A stretch of DNA of 64,000 bases from Nonomuraea jiangxiensis (GCF_900099965.1 NZ_FNDJ01000003.1:434001-498000); one strand, 5' to 3'; numbered from the stretch's first letter, positions 1 to 9,407 are shown. Translations and numbers: made by a program. The notes: generated by a model not told the origin, from the letters alone.

Positions 1-23
1 GGGGCAGTGGGCTTGGGGGTGCG

Positions 24-545
24 TCAGGGTGTGCGTGGGTGGCTGTCGGTCATCACGGCTCGTCTGAGGGAGTGCAGGCACAGGTTGAGTGACGTGTGCT
101 TGGACGCGGCGTTCGCGTGGACGTGCTGCCAGGCGGCGTAGAGCATCGCCCACAGCACCTCCGCCACCCACGCCACCGGTTGCTCAGGATCGAGGGTGCC
201 GTCGGCGTGGCCCCGCTCGACGAGCCGGGTCAGTGCCCGGTCGGCCGCCGTCTCGGTCTCCCAGTCGACCCAGCTCGAAATCTGCGGGTTGTCGTAGGCG
301 AACCGGAGAGCGTCACCGAGCTCGAAGTATTCCTGGCAGACCCGCTCCAGCGCCTCCGCCGCCGTGCCCTCGTCCAGGCGGGCGCGTTCGGTCGCCAACT
401 CGATCTGCTCCAGCAGGTGGTTCCCGATCCCGGTCAGCAGGTCGGAGCGCTCGGGGAAGTAGCGATGGATGGTGGTGCGCCCCACCCCGGCCGCGGCCGC
501 GATCTCCGTCAGCGACGCGCCTGAGTTCTTCGAGAGCACCACCAC
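24..545 (-). pseudogene. TetR family regulator, 5'-truncated
   Basis: DNA-binding repressor of the TetR family, about 173 codons readable. The helix-turn-helix (SLTEIAAAAGVGRTT, then IHRYFPERSDLL) is intact and is followed by an all-helical ligand domain with the family-typical W/Y-rich C-terminal part. What is missing is the N-terminal 15 or so residues that normally precede the VVVLSKN stretch of helix 1. The frame simply runs on, without a stop, into the antisense of the neighbouring ABC gene. The only available starts are three GTG codons at 537-545, with no ribosome binding site. The head-to-head ABC gene begins 12 bp away and is also missing its 5' end, so a deletion probably removed the shared promoter region. 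It may be a weakly expressed remnant rather than a fully dead gene. Confidence 0.75.
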
Positions 546-557
546 GGCGTCACCAGG

Positions 558-1961
558 GTGACCTCCGACACGGTGCTGCTGCGCGAGGCGGCGACCTCCA
601 GCGTGATCGGCCTCATCAACGGGGTCGTCATGCTGGTCGGGACGCTGGTGCTGATGAGCGTGCTGGACCTGGTCCTCACGGGCGTGACCGTGGCCGCCGT
701 GCTGGTGGTCATTGCCCTGTTCGGCTGGCTCATGCCCGGGATCGCCACGGCCCAGGCGCGGGCTCAGGAGCAGGTCGGGCGGCTCGGCGGAGTGCTGGAG
801 GGCGCGCTGCGGGCGATCAGGACCGTGAAGGTGAGCCGCGCCGAGGACCGCCAGGCCGAGCGCGTCCTCGTCCACGCACGCTCCTCGGCCGAGCACGGGA
901 TCAGCGCGGTACGGGCCGAGGCGACGGCCTGGACCATCGCGTGGTCGGGCATCCAGCTCGCGATCATCCTGATCCTGGGCATCGGGGCCTGGCGGGTGAG
1001 CCTCCAACAACTGGAGGTGTCCAGCCTCATCGCGTTCCTGCTGTACGCGTTCGGCCTGATGGATCCCATCACCGAGCTCTCCCAGAACCTCACCGCCCTG
1101 CAGTCGGGCGTCGCCGCCGCCGAACGCATCCGCGAGGTCGACGCCATGGAGGCCGAGCCCGCCGGGAGCCGCACCTCCGCCGCGAGCGGTCCCGGCGGCG
1201 GCCGGAGCAGCGGCCCGGTCATCGAGTTGCGGGGCGTCACGGCCTCCTACCGGCCATCGGCCGCGCCCGCGGTGCGTGGCATCGACCTGGCGATCCCACG
1301 GCGAGGCCACCTCGCGATCGTCGGCCCCTCGGGGGCGGGCAAGACGACCTTGTACTCGCTCATCCTGGGCTTCCTGGAGCCCCAGCACGGCACCTTGTTC
1401 CTGGACGGCCGCCCCTACCGGCAGCACACCCGTGACGAGATCAGGGCACGGCTGGCGTACGTGGAGCAGGACACGCCGATCGTGCCCGGTACGATCCGCG
1501 ACAACCTGCTCTTCTCCCACCCGGACGCCTCGGAGGAGGAGCTGGCCCGGGTGCTCGACGAGGTTCAGCTGGCCGAGAAGGTCGCCATGCTGGAGGAGGG
1601 ACTGGACACATCGCTGTCCTCCAGCCAGATCTCCGGCGGGGAGCGGCAACGCATCGCGCTGGGCCGGGCGCTGCTCGGCACGCCGGACGTCCTGCTGCTC
1701 GACGAGGCCACCGCGCAGCTCGACGCGCTGACGGAGGCCGCCGTCCACAACTGCCTCCGTGACCGGGCCGCCGCCGGGGCGGTCGTCACGATCGCGCACC
1801 GGCTGTCCACCGTGATCGACGCGGACGACATCGTCGTCATGGAGAACGGCCTGATCCGGGCCCGGGGCGATCACGAGAGCCTGCTGGAGACCGACCGGCT
1901 CTACCGCGAACTCGTCGCCGCCCTGCGGATCGCCCACGACACCGCCCCTGCCGGCCGCTGA
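558..1961 (+). pseudogene. ABC exporter (TMD-NBD half-transporter), N-truncated
   Basis: Half-size ABC exporter of the multidrug/lipid type. The surviving frame gives 467 residues against roughly 580-600 for a complete protein. The nucleotide-binding domain is complete: Walker A GPSGAGKTT near residue 255, signature SGGERQR near 360, Walker B VLLLDEA near 380, and a switch His in TIAHRLS. The membrane domain starts abruptly inside the first cytoplasmic region (TRVTSDTVLLREA), so about 110-130 residues holding the first two membrane helices are absent. A GTG at 558 could serve as start but has no ribosome binding site, and only 12 bp separate it from the truncated divergent TetR gene. An exporter lacking TM1-TM2 should not work. 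A genomic deletion is favoured; an assembly error at about 546-555 is the main alternative. Confidence 0.75.
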
Positions 1962-2041
1962 GAACGCGGGGCGTTGGAAGAGCGCGGGGGCCGGGCGGGA
2001 TCGGACCGCGGGCCCGGGGAGGGGCCGGGGCGTGGGTGGCG

Positions 2042-2056
2042 CCCTCCCCGGGAGGG
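2042..2056 (-). terminator. Short GC hairpin after the xyloglucanase gene
   Basis: CCCTCCC and GGGAGGG form an inverted repeat around one base, just past the stop codon of the leftward xyloglucanase gene. No T-run follows. It sits between convergent genes and could end transcription from either side. Confidence 0.4.
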
Positions 2057-2060
2057 TGGG

Positions 2061-4724
2061 TCAGGTCGGGGTGCAGGTGAGGGTGGCGGGTGGGGTGTTG
2101 GTGCCGGAGTAGCCGCCGTTGAAGCCGAACGACGTCGTCGCGCCGGGTGCCAGGTTGCCGTTGTAGCCGGCGTTCGCGACGCTCACGTTGGCGCCCGTCT
2201 GGGTGGGGGTGCCGCCCCACATCTGGGTGATCCGCTGGTCACCCGCCCAGGTCCAGGTGACGCGCCAGCCCGTGATGGCCGAGCTCCCGGTGTTGCTGAC
2301 CGTGACGTCCGCCTGGAAGCCGCCCGGCCACCCGTTTCCGGGGCGGTAGGCCGCCGAGCAGCCACTACCCGCGGTGGGGGTCACGGTCGGGGTCACCGTG
2401 GGGGTGATCGTGGGAGTGGCCGTGGAGGTCACCGTGGGGGGAACCGAGCCGCCCGTGCGGTCGCCGTACAGGATGCCGCGGCCGTTGGTGCCGACGTACA
2501 CCCGGCCGTACACGCGCGGGTCGCCCGTGAGCGCCTCGCCCATGTTGCCCCACTGGTGCTTGTCGTCGTTGATGCGCAGCCAGCTCGCCCCGGCGTTGTC
2601 CGAGCGGTACAGGCCGGTGACCCCGTCGATCGTGGCGACCGTGAACAGGGCCATGTACGTCTGCCCTGGCGCCGCCCGGCCGAAGCCCACGTTGACCGCG
2701 TTCGTGATGCCCGCGACCTTGGTGAACGACGTGCCGCTGTTCGTCGAGTGCCACAGGCCGCCCTGGCCGGCCAGCCAGAGGTCGCCCTCCCGGCCGGGCA
2801 TGGCCTTGAACTTGCCGGTGGTGGGCAGGCCGGTGGCGGCGGTGGCGGTGAAGGACTGGCCGCCGTTCGTGCTGACGTAGAGGCGGCCGCCGCTCAGGCC
2901 GTAGAACTTCGCCGGGTTGACCCGGTCGGACTCCACGATCGCCTCGGTGGGCAGGCCGGAGACCTGCTGCCAGGAGTTGCCGTAGCCGACCGAGTAGACC
3001 GGCGTCACGCCGCGCGGCGCCCAGACGAAGCGGGAGCCGTCGGCCGCCGCGGCCACTGTGCCGCCCTCGTTGACGCCGCCGGGCTCCGTGCCCTGGAACC
3101 AGTTGGCGCCACCGTCGGTGGAGAAGGCCACGTGGCTGTCGTTGGGGCGGTCGGCGTCGGTGAAGTTGCCGGCCCTCACCATGATCGACGGTGTCCGCTC
3201 CGCGTAGTCGAGGCTGGTGGTGGAGGTGAAGGCGGGCGAGGTGAACATCATCGGCGGCACGTTGTCCAGATTCGCGTGCCGGAAGCCGGCGATGTCGCCC
3301 AGGCCGCTGACCAGGGGCGCGCCGCTGGGCGGGCTGATCAGGTCGAGTACGGCCGTCTCCTCCAGCCCCCTGGCCATGGGCCGGATGGTGAACTGGCCGC
3401 CCGAGTCCCACTGGGTCAGGTTCTCGGTGCCGTAGATCGTGGCGCCGGTGCCGTACATCATCCGGTTGGAGTCGAACGGGTCGATCTCCAGCGACTCGGT
3501 CATCCAGCCGAGCTTGGGCGTGACCTCGGGAGGCTGCGGGTTGCCGCCGAAGGTCAGCCACGGGTTCTCGGTGATGTCCATCCGGTAGCGGAAGCCGCGG
3601 TTCGGGTACGACGTCCAGTCCCAGACCCGGGTCCAGGTGGCGCCGGAGTCCGTGGACCTGAAGAAGATCACGTCCGGCCACCAGGAGATCTGGGTGGCCA
3701 CCATGAGCGTGCCCGGCCGCTGCCGGTCGATGGTCAGGCCGCTGTAGCCGAAATAGTCGTCGGCGCTGGACGACGGGATGGGGCTGATCTGGGTCCAGGT
3801 GCCGGTCGCGGTGGCGTAGCGCCACACGTCGCCCTTGGCGCCGTCGTAGGGGCCGCCGGTGTCGCTCGTGGCGATGTAGAGGTAGCCGTTGACCGTGTCG
3901 AGCACGCCCTTGTGCGGCAGGTAGCCGGTCGGCTGCCCGGCCAGGCGGGTCCAGGTGGCGCCCGCGTCCGTGCTGCGGTAGATGCTGTTCTGTTTGTCGG
4001 CCACGCCCACGTAGATGGTCCTGGTGGTGGTGCCCCTGGTGGACGAGCGCGGGTCGTAGGTCACCCAGAGCACGCCGGGCCGGTGGCTGAGGTAGCCGTT
4101 GGGGTCGTTCGGGTCCTGGGCGTAGTTGCCGGCGTTGGGGAAGCTCGCCACCCTGGCCCAGGTCGCGCCGAAGTCGGTGCTGCGCCACAGCCCGTTGCCG
4201 TTGGGCGCGCCGAAGTACAGGACGCCGTTGTTGTTCGGGTCCACGGAGAGCGCCTCGCCCATGCCCCGGCCGGGCATGTTGCCGCCCAGCTTGAACGGCA
4301 GCGGCGTGACCTGCCAGTTGGCGCCCCGGTCGGTCGAACGCAGGATCGCGCCGTTGTTGGGGTCCCAGCTGTTGGTGTACATGCCGACGGCGGCGTACAC
4401 CCGGTTGGTCTGCACCGGGTCGGTGGCCAGGCTGATGACGCCGTTGTAGCCCCACCTGTCCCAGCCGACCCAGTCGAGCAGCGGGGCCCACGACCTGGTG
4501 GACTGGTTCCACCGGTACGCGCCGCCGATGTCGGTACGGGCGTAGATGAGGTTACGTTCGGTGGGGTTGAAGATGATGCCTGGCACGAAGCCGCCGCCGT
4601 CGATCCGTACGTTCTTGTACAGGTACGGATCCGAGGCCACGGCCGACACCGGCGTCATCCGCACGACCGCCACCGCGAGCAGGACGGTGGCGACCGAGAG
4701 CATCACCAATAATCTTTTTCGCAT
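2061..4724 (-). CDS. Secreted xyloglucanase, GH74 with C-terminal CBM2
   Basis: Extracellular endo-xyloglucanase, 887 residues. A signal peptide (about 1-30) leads into the twin seven-bladed propeller of GH74 (about 35-755, many BNR-like repeats with NxGATW motifs). A Thr/Pro linker built from PTVTPT repeats (about 757-787) follows, then a CBM2 cellulose-binding module (about 788-887) with two Cys near its ends and conserved Trp. The two catalytic aspartates of GH74 appear as Asp65 in RTDIGGAYRW and Asp477 in GLGDIAGF, 412 apart as in characterised members. The ATG at 4724 has a GGAAAGG site and begins the signal peptide; longer readings have none. Codon 5 is a rare TTA. It probably acts first in the pathway, cutting xyloglucan outside the cell for the GH31/ABC/GH3 operon at 5693-13891. 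Confidence 0.92.
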   Translation of the reverse strand: MRKRLLVMLSVATVLLAVAVVRMTPVSAVASDPYLYKNVRIDGGGFVPGIIFNPTERNLIYARTDIGGAYRWNQSTRSWAPLLDWVGWDRWGYNGVISLATDPVQTNRVYAAVGMYTNSWDPNNGAILRSTDRGANWQVTPLPFKLGGNMPGRGMGEALSVDPNNNGVLYFGAPNGNGLWRSTDFGATWARVASFPNAGNYAQDPNDPNGYLSHRPGVLWVTYDPRSSTRGTTTRTIYVGVADKQNSIYRSTDAGATWTRLAGQPTGYLPHKGVLDTVNGYLYIATSDTGGPYDGAKGDVWRYATATGTWTQISPIPSSSADDYFGYSGLTIDRQRPGTLMVATQISWWPDVIFFRSTDSGATWTRVWDWTSYPNRGFRYRMDITENPWLTFGGNPQPPEVTPKLGWMTESLEIDPFDSNRMMYGTGATIYGTENLTQWDSGGQFTIRPMARGLEETAVLDLISPPSGAPLVSGLGDIAGFRHANLDNVPPMMFTSPAFTSTTSLDYAERTPSIMVRAGNFTDADRPNDSHVAFSTDGGANWFQGTEPGGVNEGGTVAAAADGSRFVWAPRGVTPVYSVGYGNSWQQVSGLPTEAIVESDRVNPAKFYGLSGGRLYVSTNGGQSFTATAATGLPTTGKFKAMPGREGDLWLAGQGGLWHSTNSGTSFTKVAGITNAVNVGFGRAAPGQTYMALFTVATIDGVTGLYRSDNAGASWLRINDDKHQWGNMGEALTGDPRVYGRVYVGTNGRGILYGDRTGGSVPPTVTSTATPTITPTVTPTVTPTAGSGCSAAYRPGNGWPGGFQADVTVSNTGSSAITGWRVTWTWAGDQRITQMWGGTPTQTGANVSVANAGYNGNLAPGATTSFGFNGGYSGTNTPPATLTCTPT

Positions 4725-4875
4725 GCGCGGCTCTTCCTTTCCAGGTGCGCCGGCGGGCGCCCCAAAGGCTTCAGGTGACCGCCATGCACGAGCAGAGTGC
4801 AGGACCCTGACCGTCGCCGCGCCTTCGCGCATGAGCTCACCAGCAGGCTCACACACCGCGTATCGGCGGTCAATA

Positions 4876-4890
4876 GTTTGGATAGACAAC
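4876..4890. promoter_or_regulatory. Possible operator between xyloglucanase and SDR genes
   Basis: In the 191-bp divergent region, an AT-richer patch holds GTTTGGATAGACAAC. Read on the minus strand (GTTGTCTATCCAAACTATT) it resembles the sequence before the GH31 operon (GTTGG, TATG, CCAACCAAACTAATT), sharing GTTG and CCAAACTA. This suggests one sugar-responsive repressor for both units. The similarity is short and may be chance. Confidence 0.3.
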
Positions 4891-4915
4891 GAATTAATAG
4901 GCCCAGGAGGCTGAT

Positions 4916-5686
4916 GTGACACCCTTTCCCGAATTCCGGGTGGACGGCAAGATCGCCCTGGTCACGGGCGCGGCCCGAGGGCTGGGCCAGGCGATCTCGC
5001 TGGCCCTGGCGCATGCCGGCGCCGACGTCGCACTGGGCCTACGGGACGTCAAGGCCGACGCGGGGCTGGCCGACGAGATCGCCGCGCTCGGCCGGACCGC
5101 GCTGCCGTTGCAGATGGACATGACCGATCCCGGGCAGATCGCCCGGTCGGTGCAGGACGTGCTGGACCGGTTCGGCCGGATCGACATCCTGGTGAACAAC
5201 GCGGGGATCGCCCCGGGCAGCCCGGCCGAGGACTTCCCGGAGGACGACTTCGACCGCACGCTGCAGATCAACCTGAAGGGCACGTTCCTGGCCAGTCAGG
5301 CGGCGGGACGAGCCATGATCAAGCAGGGGCGGGGCACGATCGTCAACCTGGGCTCGCAGGCGGGCGAGGTGGCCCTGCCCGGCGAATCCGTCTATTGCAT
5401 GACCAAGGCCGCGATCGCCCACCTCACCCGCTGCCTCGCCGTCGAATGGGGCCCGCACGGCGTCACCGTGAACAACGTCGCCCCCACCTTCATCCGCACG
5501 CCGGGCACCTCCGAGGTGTTGGCGGACCCGGCGTTCGAGGCGGACGTGGTCGAGCGGATCGCGGCCCTGCACCGCATCGGCGAGCCCATGGACGTCGCCG
5601 GTGCGGTGCTCTTCCTGGTCTCACCGGCCGCCTCGCTGGTCACCGGCCACACCCTGGTGGTGGACGGCGGCTGGACGGTCCGGTGA
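4916..5686 (+). CDS. SDR family NAD(P)-dependent oxidoreductase
   Basis: Classical short-chain dehydrogenase, 256 residues, most like the gluconate 5-dehydrogenase or 3-oxoacyl-ACP reductase type. It shows the cofactor motif TGAARGLG (residues 18-25), NNAG, a catalytic Ser in NLGSQAG, YCMTK for the Tyr/Lys pair, and the C-terminal DGGWTV end. The start is GTG at 4916, five bases after a perfect AGGAGG; the ATG two bases upstream is out of frame and reads straight into TGA. It is divergent from the xyloglucanase gene and convergent, 6 bp apart, with the GH3 gene. A role in oxidising a released sugar is possible from position only; the substrate cannot be read from the sequence. Confidence 0.85.
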   Translation: MTPFPEFRVDGKIALVTGAARGLGQAISLALAHAGADVALGLRDVKADAGLADEIAALGRTALPLQMDMTDPGQIARSVQDVLDRFGRIDILVNNAGIAPGSPAEDFPEDDFDRTLQINLKGTFLASQAAGRAMIKQGRGTIVNLGSQAGEVALPGESVYCMTKAAIAHLTRCLAVEWGPHGVTVNNVAPTFIRTPGTSEVLADPAFEADVVERIAALHRIGEPMDVAGAVLFLVSPAASLVTGHTLVVDGGWTVR

Positions 5687-5692
5687 GTCCCG

Positions 5693-8572
5693 CTACCTGG
5701 CCAGGGCGAAGTCCCTGATCCGCAGGTCGCCCTTGAAGACGAGGTAGAGGTCGCCCTTGCCCGCCTTCAGCGTCGCGCCCGCCGTACCCCACTGGTAGAT
5801 CCCGCCGGTGGCGGGCACCTGAAGGGTGGTCAGCAGCGCGCCGGTCGGCGAGCCGGCGCGCACCTCGACGGCGCCACCGCTCACCGAGGACACCCCGGCG
5901 GTGAGGCGGGAGCCGTAGGAGGCGTCGGTGAAGGAGATCCACCCGCCCGCCGTCCCGGCCACGACCTCGCCACCGGCCTTCGTCTCGTCCGCGAACTGGA
6001 CGCCCGAGTAACCGTCGAAGTCCATCGCCCGCGTGGTCCTGGTCAGGTCGCGTACGGGGATGGTCTCGCCGGAGACCCGCAGGGTGGTGGACAGGCGGAT
6101 CCGGTCGGAGGCCGAGCCGAGGAGGACGTCGTGGGTGGCGTTCTCGACGGCCCACCTGCCGCGGGTGTGGTCCCAGACGGCCAGGTCCGACTTCTTCAGG
6201 GTGAACGTGACCGTGCGCGACTCGCCCGGGTTCAGGGTGACGCGCTGGAAGCCACGCAGTTGCTTGACCGGCTGCTGGAAGCGGGAGTCGCGCTGGTGGG
6301 TGTAGAGCTGGACCACCTCGTCGCCCCTGACCCTGCCGGTGTTGGTGACCTTCACGCTCACCGTCTCGCCCCGCACGGTCAGCCCCTGGTAGCCGAACGA
6401 GGTGTAGCTCAGCCCGTGGCCGAAGGCGTAGAGCGGCTTGGTCCTCCCGTACAGGTACGTCATCCCGGTCCTGGCCAGGTCGTAGTCCAGGATGCTGGGC
6501 AGCGCGTCGGTGCCCGGCCAGGTCTGGGTGAGCCGGCCGGCCGGGTTGACGTCGCCGAAGAGCACGTCGGCCACGGCGTGCCCAGTCTCCGCGCCCGCGT
6601 GCGTGGTCCACAGCAGCGTCGGGGCGTCCACGATCACCGGATAGCCGGTCTCCAGGACCACGACGGTACGCGGGTTCGCCTTGCGCACGGCCTCGATCAG
6701 CCGCCGCTGGCCCGCGCCGAGCTGCAGATCGTCCCGGTCGTGGAACTCGCGCCCGGCCACGAACGGGTGGCTGCCCACCACCACGACCGCGACCTCGGCC
6801 CGGGCCGCCTGCGCGGCGGCCGCGGCCACGCCGTCCACGACGATCTCCTTGCCGAACCTGGACGCCTGCGCCTTGGGCGCCAGGCCGAGCGTGCCGTCGG
6901 CGGCGACGCTCACGTACGGGTCGGGCAGGGCGAACCAGCTCTCGACGGCCTCGTAGCCGGCGTACCTGATGAGGTGACTGCCGTCGGGCTGGCGTTCCAG
7001 GGCGAACTGCTGGGAGACGTACCAGCCGTCGGGGTCGGCGTCGTCGGTGTCGAGCGAGCGCCAGTCGCCGCCGAGCAGCCGGCCGTTGCCCGCGTTGCGC
7101 AGCGTGGACACCCCGCCGGTCCAGTCGGTCAGGTCCCACTGGGAGGCCGCGGTGGGAGCCGTGTCGAGGAGGGCCGCGTTGTCGTCCGGGCCGGTGCCGG
7201 TGGCGGTGAGGTATTTGCCGGAGTCCAGGTGCTTGAGCGCGATCCGTTCCAGCCCCTGGCCGGTGGTCACGTCGCTCACCCGCTCCTTGATCCCGTCGAG
7301 CGGCGTCACCTGGTACGGCAGCTGCCCCGAGTACCAGTCCCGGTACAACTTCCCGGCCAGCGGCCCCACCACGGCCGCCGACCTCGGCCCGGCCAGCGGC
7401 AGCACCCCGGAGTTACGCAGCAGCACGGCCGCCTTGCCCGCGGTCTCGCGGTTGAGCCGCTGGTGGGCCGGGCTGTTGATGACGTCCTTGGTGATCTTCT
7501 TGTACGGCCCGCCGTCGGGGTCGAAGTGCCCCAGCCGGGTACGGATGGTCAGCGCGCCGCGCACCGCCTCGTCCACGTCGGCCTCGGTGATGAGCCCCCG
7601 GTCCAGCGCGGCGGTGAGGTGCTGCGTCATCGGCCCGCCGTCGCTGTTGTCGATGGTGTAGCTGTCCAGCCCCGCCTTGAGCACGGCGGCGAACGCCTCG
7701 GGCTTGTTGTCGTAGTACCTCTCCAGGTCGGTGAGCGCGTGCGGCCCCCAGGCGTCGCTGACGTTGTAGAGCCGCTTGCCGGTCCACGACCTGACCTCGG
7801 CGTCCAGGTCGGGGTTGACGTGGTTCGGCCGCCCGTTGACCAGGTTGTACGACGCCATGACCCCGGTCGCGGCGTCCGCCGAGATGGCCGCCCTGAAGGC
7901 GGGCTCGTAGTACTCGTGCTTGAGCTTGGGCGTCAGGTTGGAGGAGGTGAGGCTGCGATCGACCTCGTTGTTGTAGGCCAGGTAGTGCTTCAGCACGGGC
8001 GCCGTCTTCAGGTAGGAGGGGTCGTCGCCCTGCAGCCCCTTGCCGTAGGCGGTCGAGATCGCCCCGGTCAGGTGCGGGTCCTCGGAGTAGCCCTCCTCGT
8101 TACGGCCGGCCCGCGGATCGCGCAGCAGGTCCACCACCGGGGACCACACCTGGAGCCCCCACAGGATCGGGTCCACGGCGTTGTAACCGCGTACCTCGTC
8201 GCCCACGGCGGAGCCGACCTTCTTGATCAGCTCCGGGTCCCAGGTGCTGGCCAGCCCCACGGCCTGCGGGAACACCGTCCCGCTGGCGAACTTCTGGTTC
8301 CAGTTGTCGTTGAGGTGGTTGGACCAGGCGACGCCGTGCAGGGCCTCGGTGCCGTTCTTGTGGTAGGCGATGCCCAGCCGGGGGATGGCCGGTTGCGACT
8401 GGTGCAGCAGGCTGAGCTTCTCCTGCAGGGTGAGCCGCCCGAGCAGGTCCTCGACCCGCCGCTCCACCGGCAGCCGGGGATTCTGGAACGGATGATCGGC
8501 GGCCTGCGCGGCAGGAGCGGCGAGCGCGGAGGCCGCCAGCGTTAACACAGCCAATAACGGGATTTTTCGCAT
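5693..8572 (-). CDS. Secreted GH3 beta-glycosidase with beta-trefoil-like insert and C-terminal CBM6-like domain
   Basis: Secreted GH3 enzyme, 959 residues, likely a beta-xylosidase or beta-glucosidase finishing oligosaccharide breakdown. A signal peptide (about 1-24) precedes the TIM barrel, with the nucleophile in NVSDAWG (Asp273), and the alpha/beta sandwich. About 440-575 hold an inserted region (LKHLDSGKYLTATG, then FALERQPDGSHLIRYAG) that reads like a fascin/ricin-type beta-trefoil. A fibronectin-III-like domain lies at about 734-800, and a final domain at about 847-959 (DFDGYSGVQF, GGWISF) resembles CBM6. It is the last gene of the leftward GH31-ABC operon, 13 bp after the permease. 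Codons 6 and 10 are rare TTA. A secreted enzyme at the end of an uptake operon suggests trimming outside the membrane. The exact substrate is inferred. Confidence 0.9.
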   Translation of the reverse strand: MRKIPLLAVLTLAASALAAPAAQAADHPFQNPRLPVERRVEDLLGRLTLQEKLSLLHQSQPAIPRLGIAYHKNGTEALHGVAWSNHLNDNWNQKFASGTVFPQAVGLASTWDPELIKKVGSAVGDEVRGYNAVDPILWGLQVWSPVVDLLRDPRAGRNEEGYSEDPHLTGAISTAYGKGLQGDDPSYLKTAPVLKHYLAYNNEVDRSLTSSNLTPKLKHEYYEPAFRAAISADAATGVMASYNLVNGRPNHVNPDLDAEVRSWTGKRLYNVSDAWGPHALTDLERYYDNKPEAFAAVLKAGLDSYTIDNSDGGPMTQHLTAALDRGLITEADVDEAVRGALTIRTRLGHFDPDGGPYKKITKDVINSPAHQRLNRETAGKAAVLLRNSGVLPLAGPRSAAVVGPLAGKLYRDWYSGQLPYQVTPLDGIKERVSDVTTGQGLERIALKHLDSGKYLTATGTGPDDNAALLDTAPTAASQWDLTDWTGGVSTLRNAGNGRLLGGDWRSLDTDDADPDGWYVSQQFALERQPDGSHLIRYAGYEAVESWFALPDPYVSVAADGTLGLAPKAQASRFGKEIVVDGVAAAAAQAARAEVAVVVVGSHPFVAGREFHDRDDLQLGAGQRRLIEAVRKANPRTVVVLETGYPVIVDAPTLLWTTHAGAETGHAVADVLFGDVNPAGRLTQTWPGTDALPSILDYDLARTGMTYLYGRTKPLYAFGHGLSYTSFGYQGLTVRGETVSVKVTNTGRVRGDEVVQLYTHQRDSRFQQPVKQLRGFQRVTLNPGESRTVTFTLKKSDLAVWDHTRGRWAVENATHDVLLGSASDRIRLSTTLRVSGETIPVRDLTRTTRAMDFDGYSGVQFADETKAGGEVVAGTAGGWISFTDASYGSRLTAGVSSVSGGAVEVRAGSPTGALLTTLQVPATGGIYQWGTAGATLKAGKGDLYLVFKGDLRIRDFALAR

Positions 8573-8585
8573 AAGGGGGTCTCCA

Positions 8586-9407
8586 TCACTTGATGGCGCC
8601 GACCGTCACACCTCGGGTCAGCGTGCGCTGGAAGATCAGGAAGAACGCGACCGCCGGCACGATGCCGAGCAGGGCCGAGGCGCTGGACGTGGTGGCGTCC
8701 ATGAACTTCTCGCCCTGCAGGACCCCGAGCGCGACGGGCACCGTCTGGGTGTCGTTCGAGATCAGGAAGATCAGCGGCAGGAAGAACTCGTTCCAGGTCC
8801 AGATGAAGAAGAAGATCAGCAGGACGTTGAGCGTGGGCCGGCTGATCGGCACCACGATCCGCCACAACGAGCGCAGCCGCCCCGCGCCGTCGATCGCCGC
8901 CGCCTCCAGGATCTCCTTCGGGAACTGGCCCAGGACCGCGCTCAGCAGGTACGTGCCGAACGCCGCCTGGATCACCGTCATGACGATGATCACCGCGAGC
9001 TGGGTGTCGTACAGCCCGACGGCCTTGGCCAGGTAATAGAGCGGGTAGGCCAGTGCCTCCTGCGGCAGCGTGTTGGCCACCAGGAACAGCACGAGGATCG
9101 ACAGCCGGCCGCGCACCCTGCCGATGCCCAGCGCGTACGCGTTGAGCACCGACAGCACCACGGCGAGCACCGACACGGAAGCGCTGATCAGGAAGCTGTT
9201 CCAGAGCTTCGTGCCGAACTCGACCCGGTTCCAGAAGTCGACCATCCCCTGCAGATAGAGCCCGTCGGGCAGGCTCAGCGGCCCGTGCGAGCCGTAGTCG
9301 GCCGGCGACTTGACCGCGTTGATCGCCACGATCACGAACGGGAACACCATCACGACCGCCAGCACGACCAGCGCGAGCAGCACCGCCCAGCGTCCTGGCC
9401 CTCTCAT
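8586..9407 (-). CDS. Sugar ABC transporter permease, MalG type
   Basis: Inner-membrane permease of a carbohydrate ABC importer (CUT1 family), 273 residues with six predicted membrane helices. The EAA loop that docks the ATPase appears as EAAAIDGAGRLRSLWRIV around residues 172-190. Its ATG overlaps the stop of the upstream permease (ATGA), so the two subunits are translationally coupled. Partners are the MalF-type permease (9404-10267) and the lipoprotein (10272-11576). No ATPase gene is present in the operon; such CUT1 systems commonly share a multi-use MsiK-type ATPase encoded elsewhere. The cargo is inferred to be xyloglucan oligosaccharides from the flanking GH31, GH3 and GH74 genes. Confidence 0.92.
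   Translation of the reverse strand: MRGPGRWAVLLALVVLAVVMVFPFVIVAINAVKSPADYGSHGPLSLPDGLYLQGMVDFWNRVEFGTKLWNSFLISASVSVLAVVLSVLNAYALGIGRVRGRLSILVLFLVANTLPQEALAYPLYYLAKAVGLYDTQLAVIIVMTVIQAAFGTYLLSAVLGQFPKEILEAAAIDGAGRLRSLWRIVVPISRPTLNVLLIFFFIWTWNEFFLPLIFLISNDTQTVPVALGVLQGEKFMDATTSSASALLGIVPAVAFFLIFQRTLTRGVTVGAIK

Noticed and set aside
24..1937. A 637-codon leftward frame containing the TetR sequence
   Set aside because: Everything above position 545 is antisense to the ABC exporter and has no family signal; only the TetR part is real.
1974..4712. A 912-codon rightward frame rich in Gly, Arg and Val
   Set aside because: It is the complement-frame shadow of the GH74 gene, which carries signal peptide, repeats, catalytic Asp and CBM2.
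6131..8545. An 804-codon rightward frame
   Set aside because: Antisense to the GH3 gene with composition typical of a GC-rich shadow frame and no motif.
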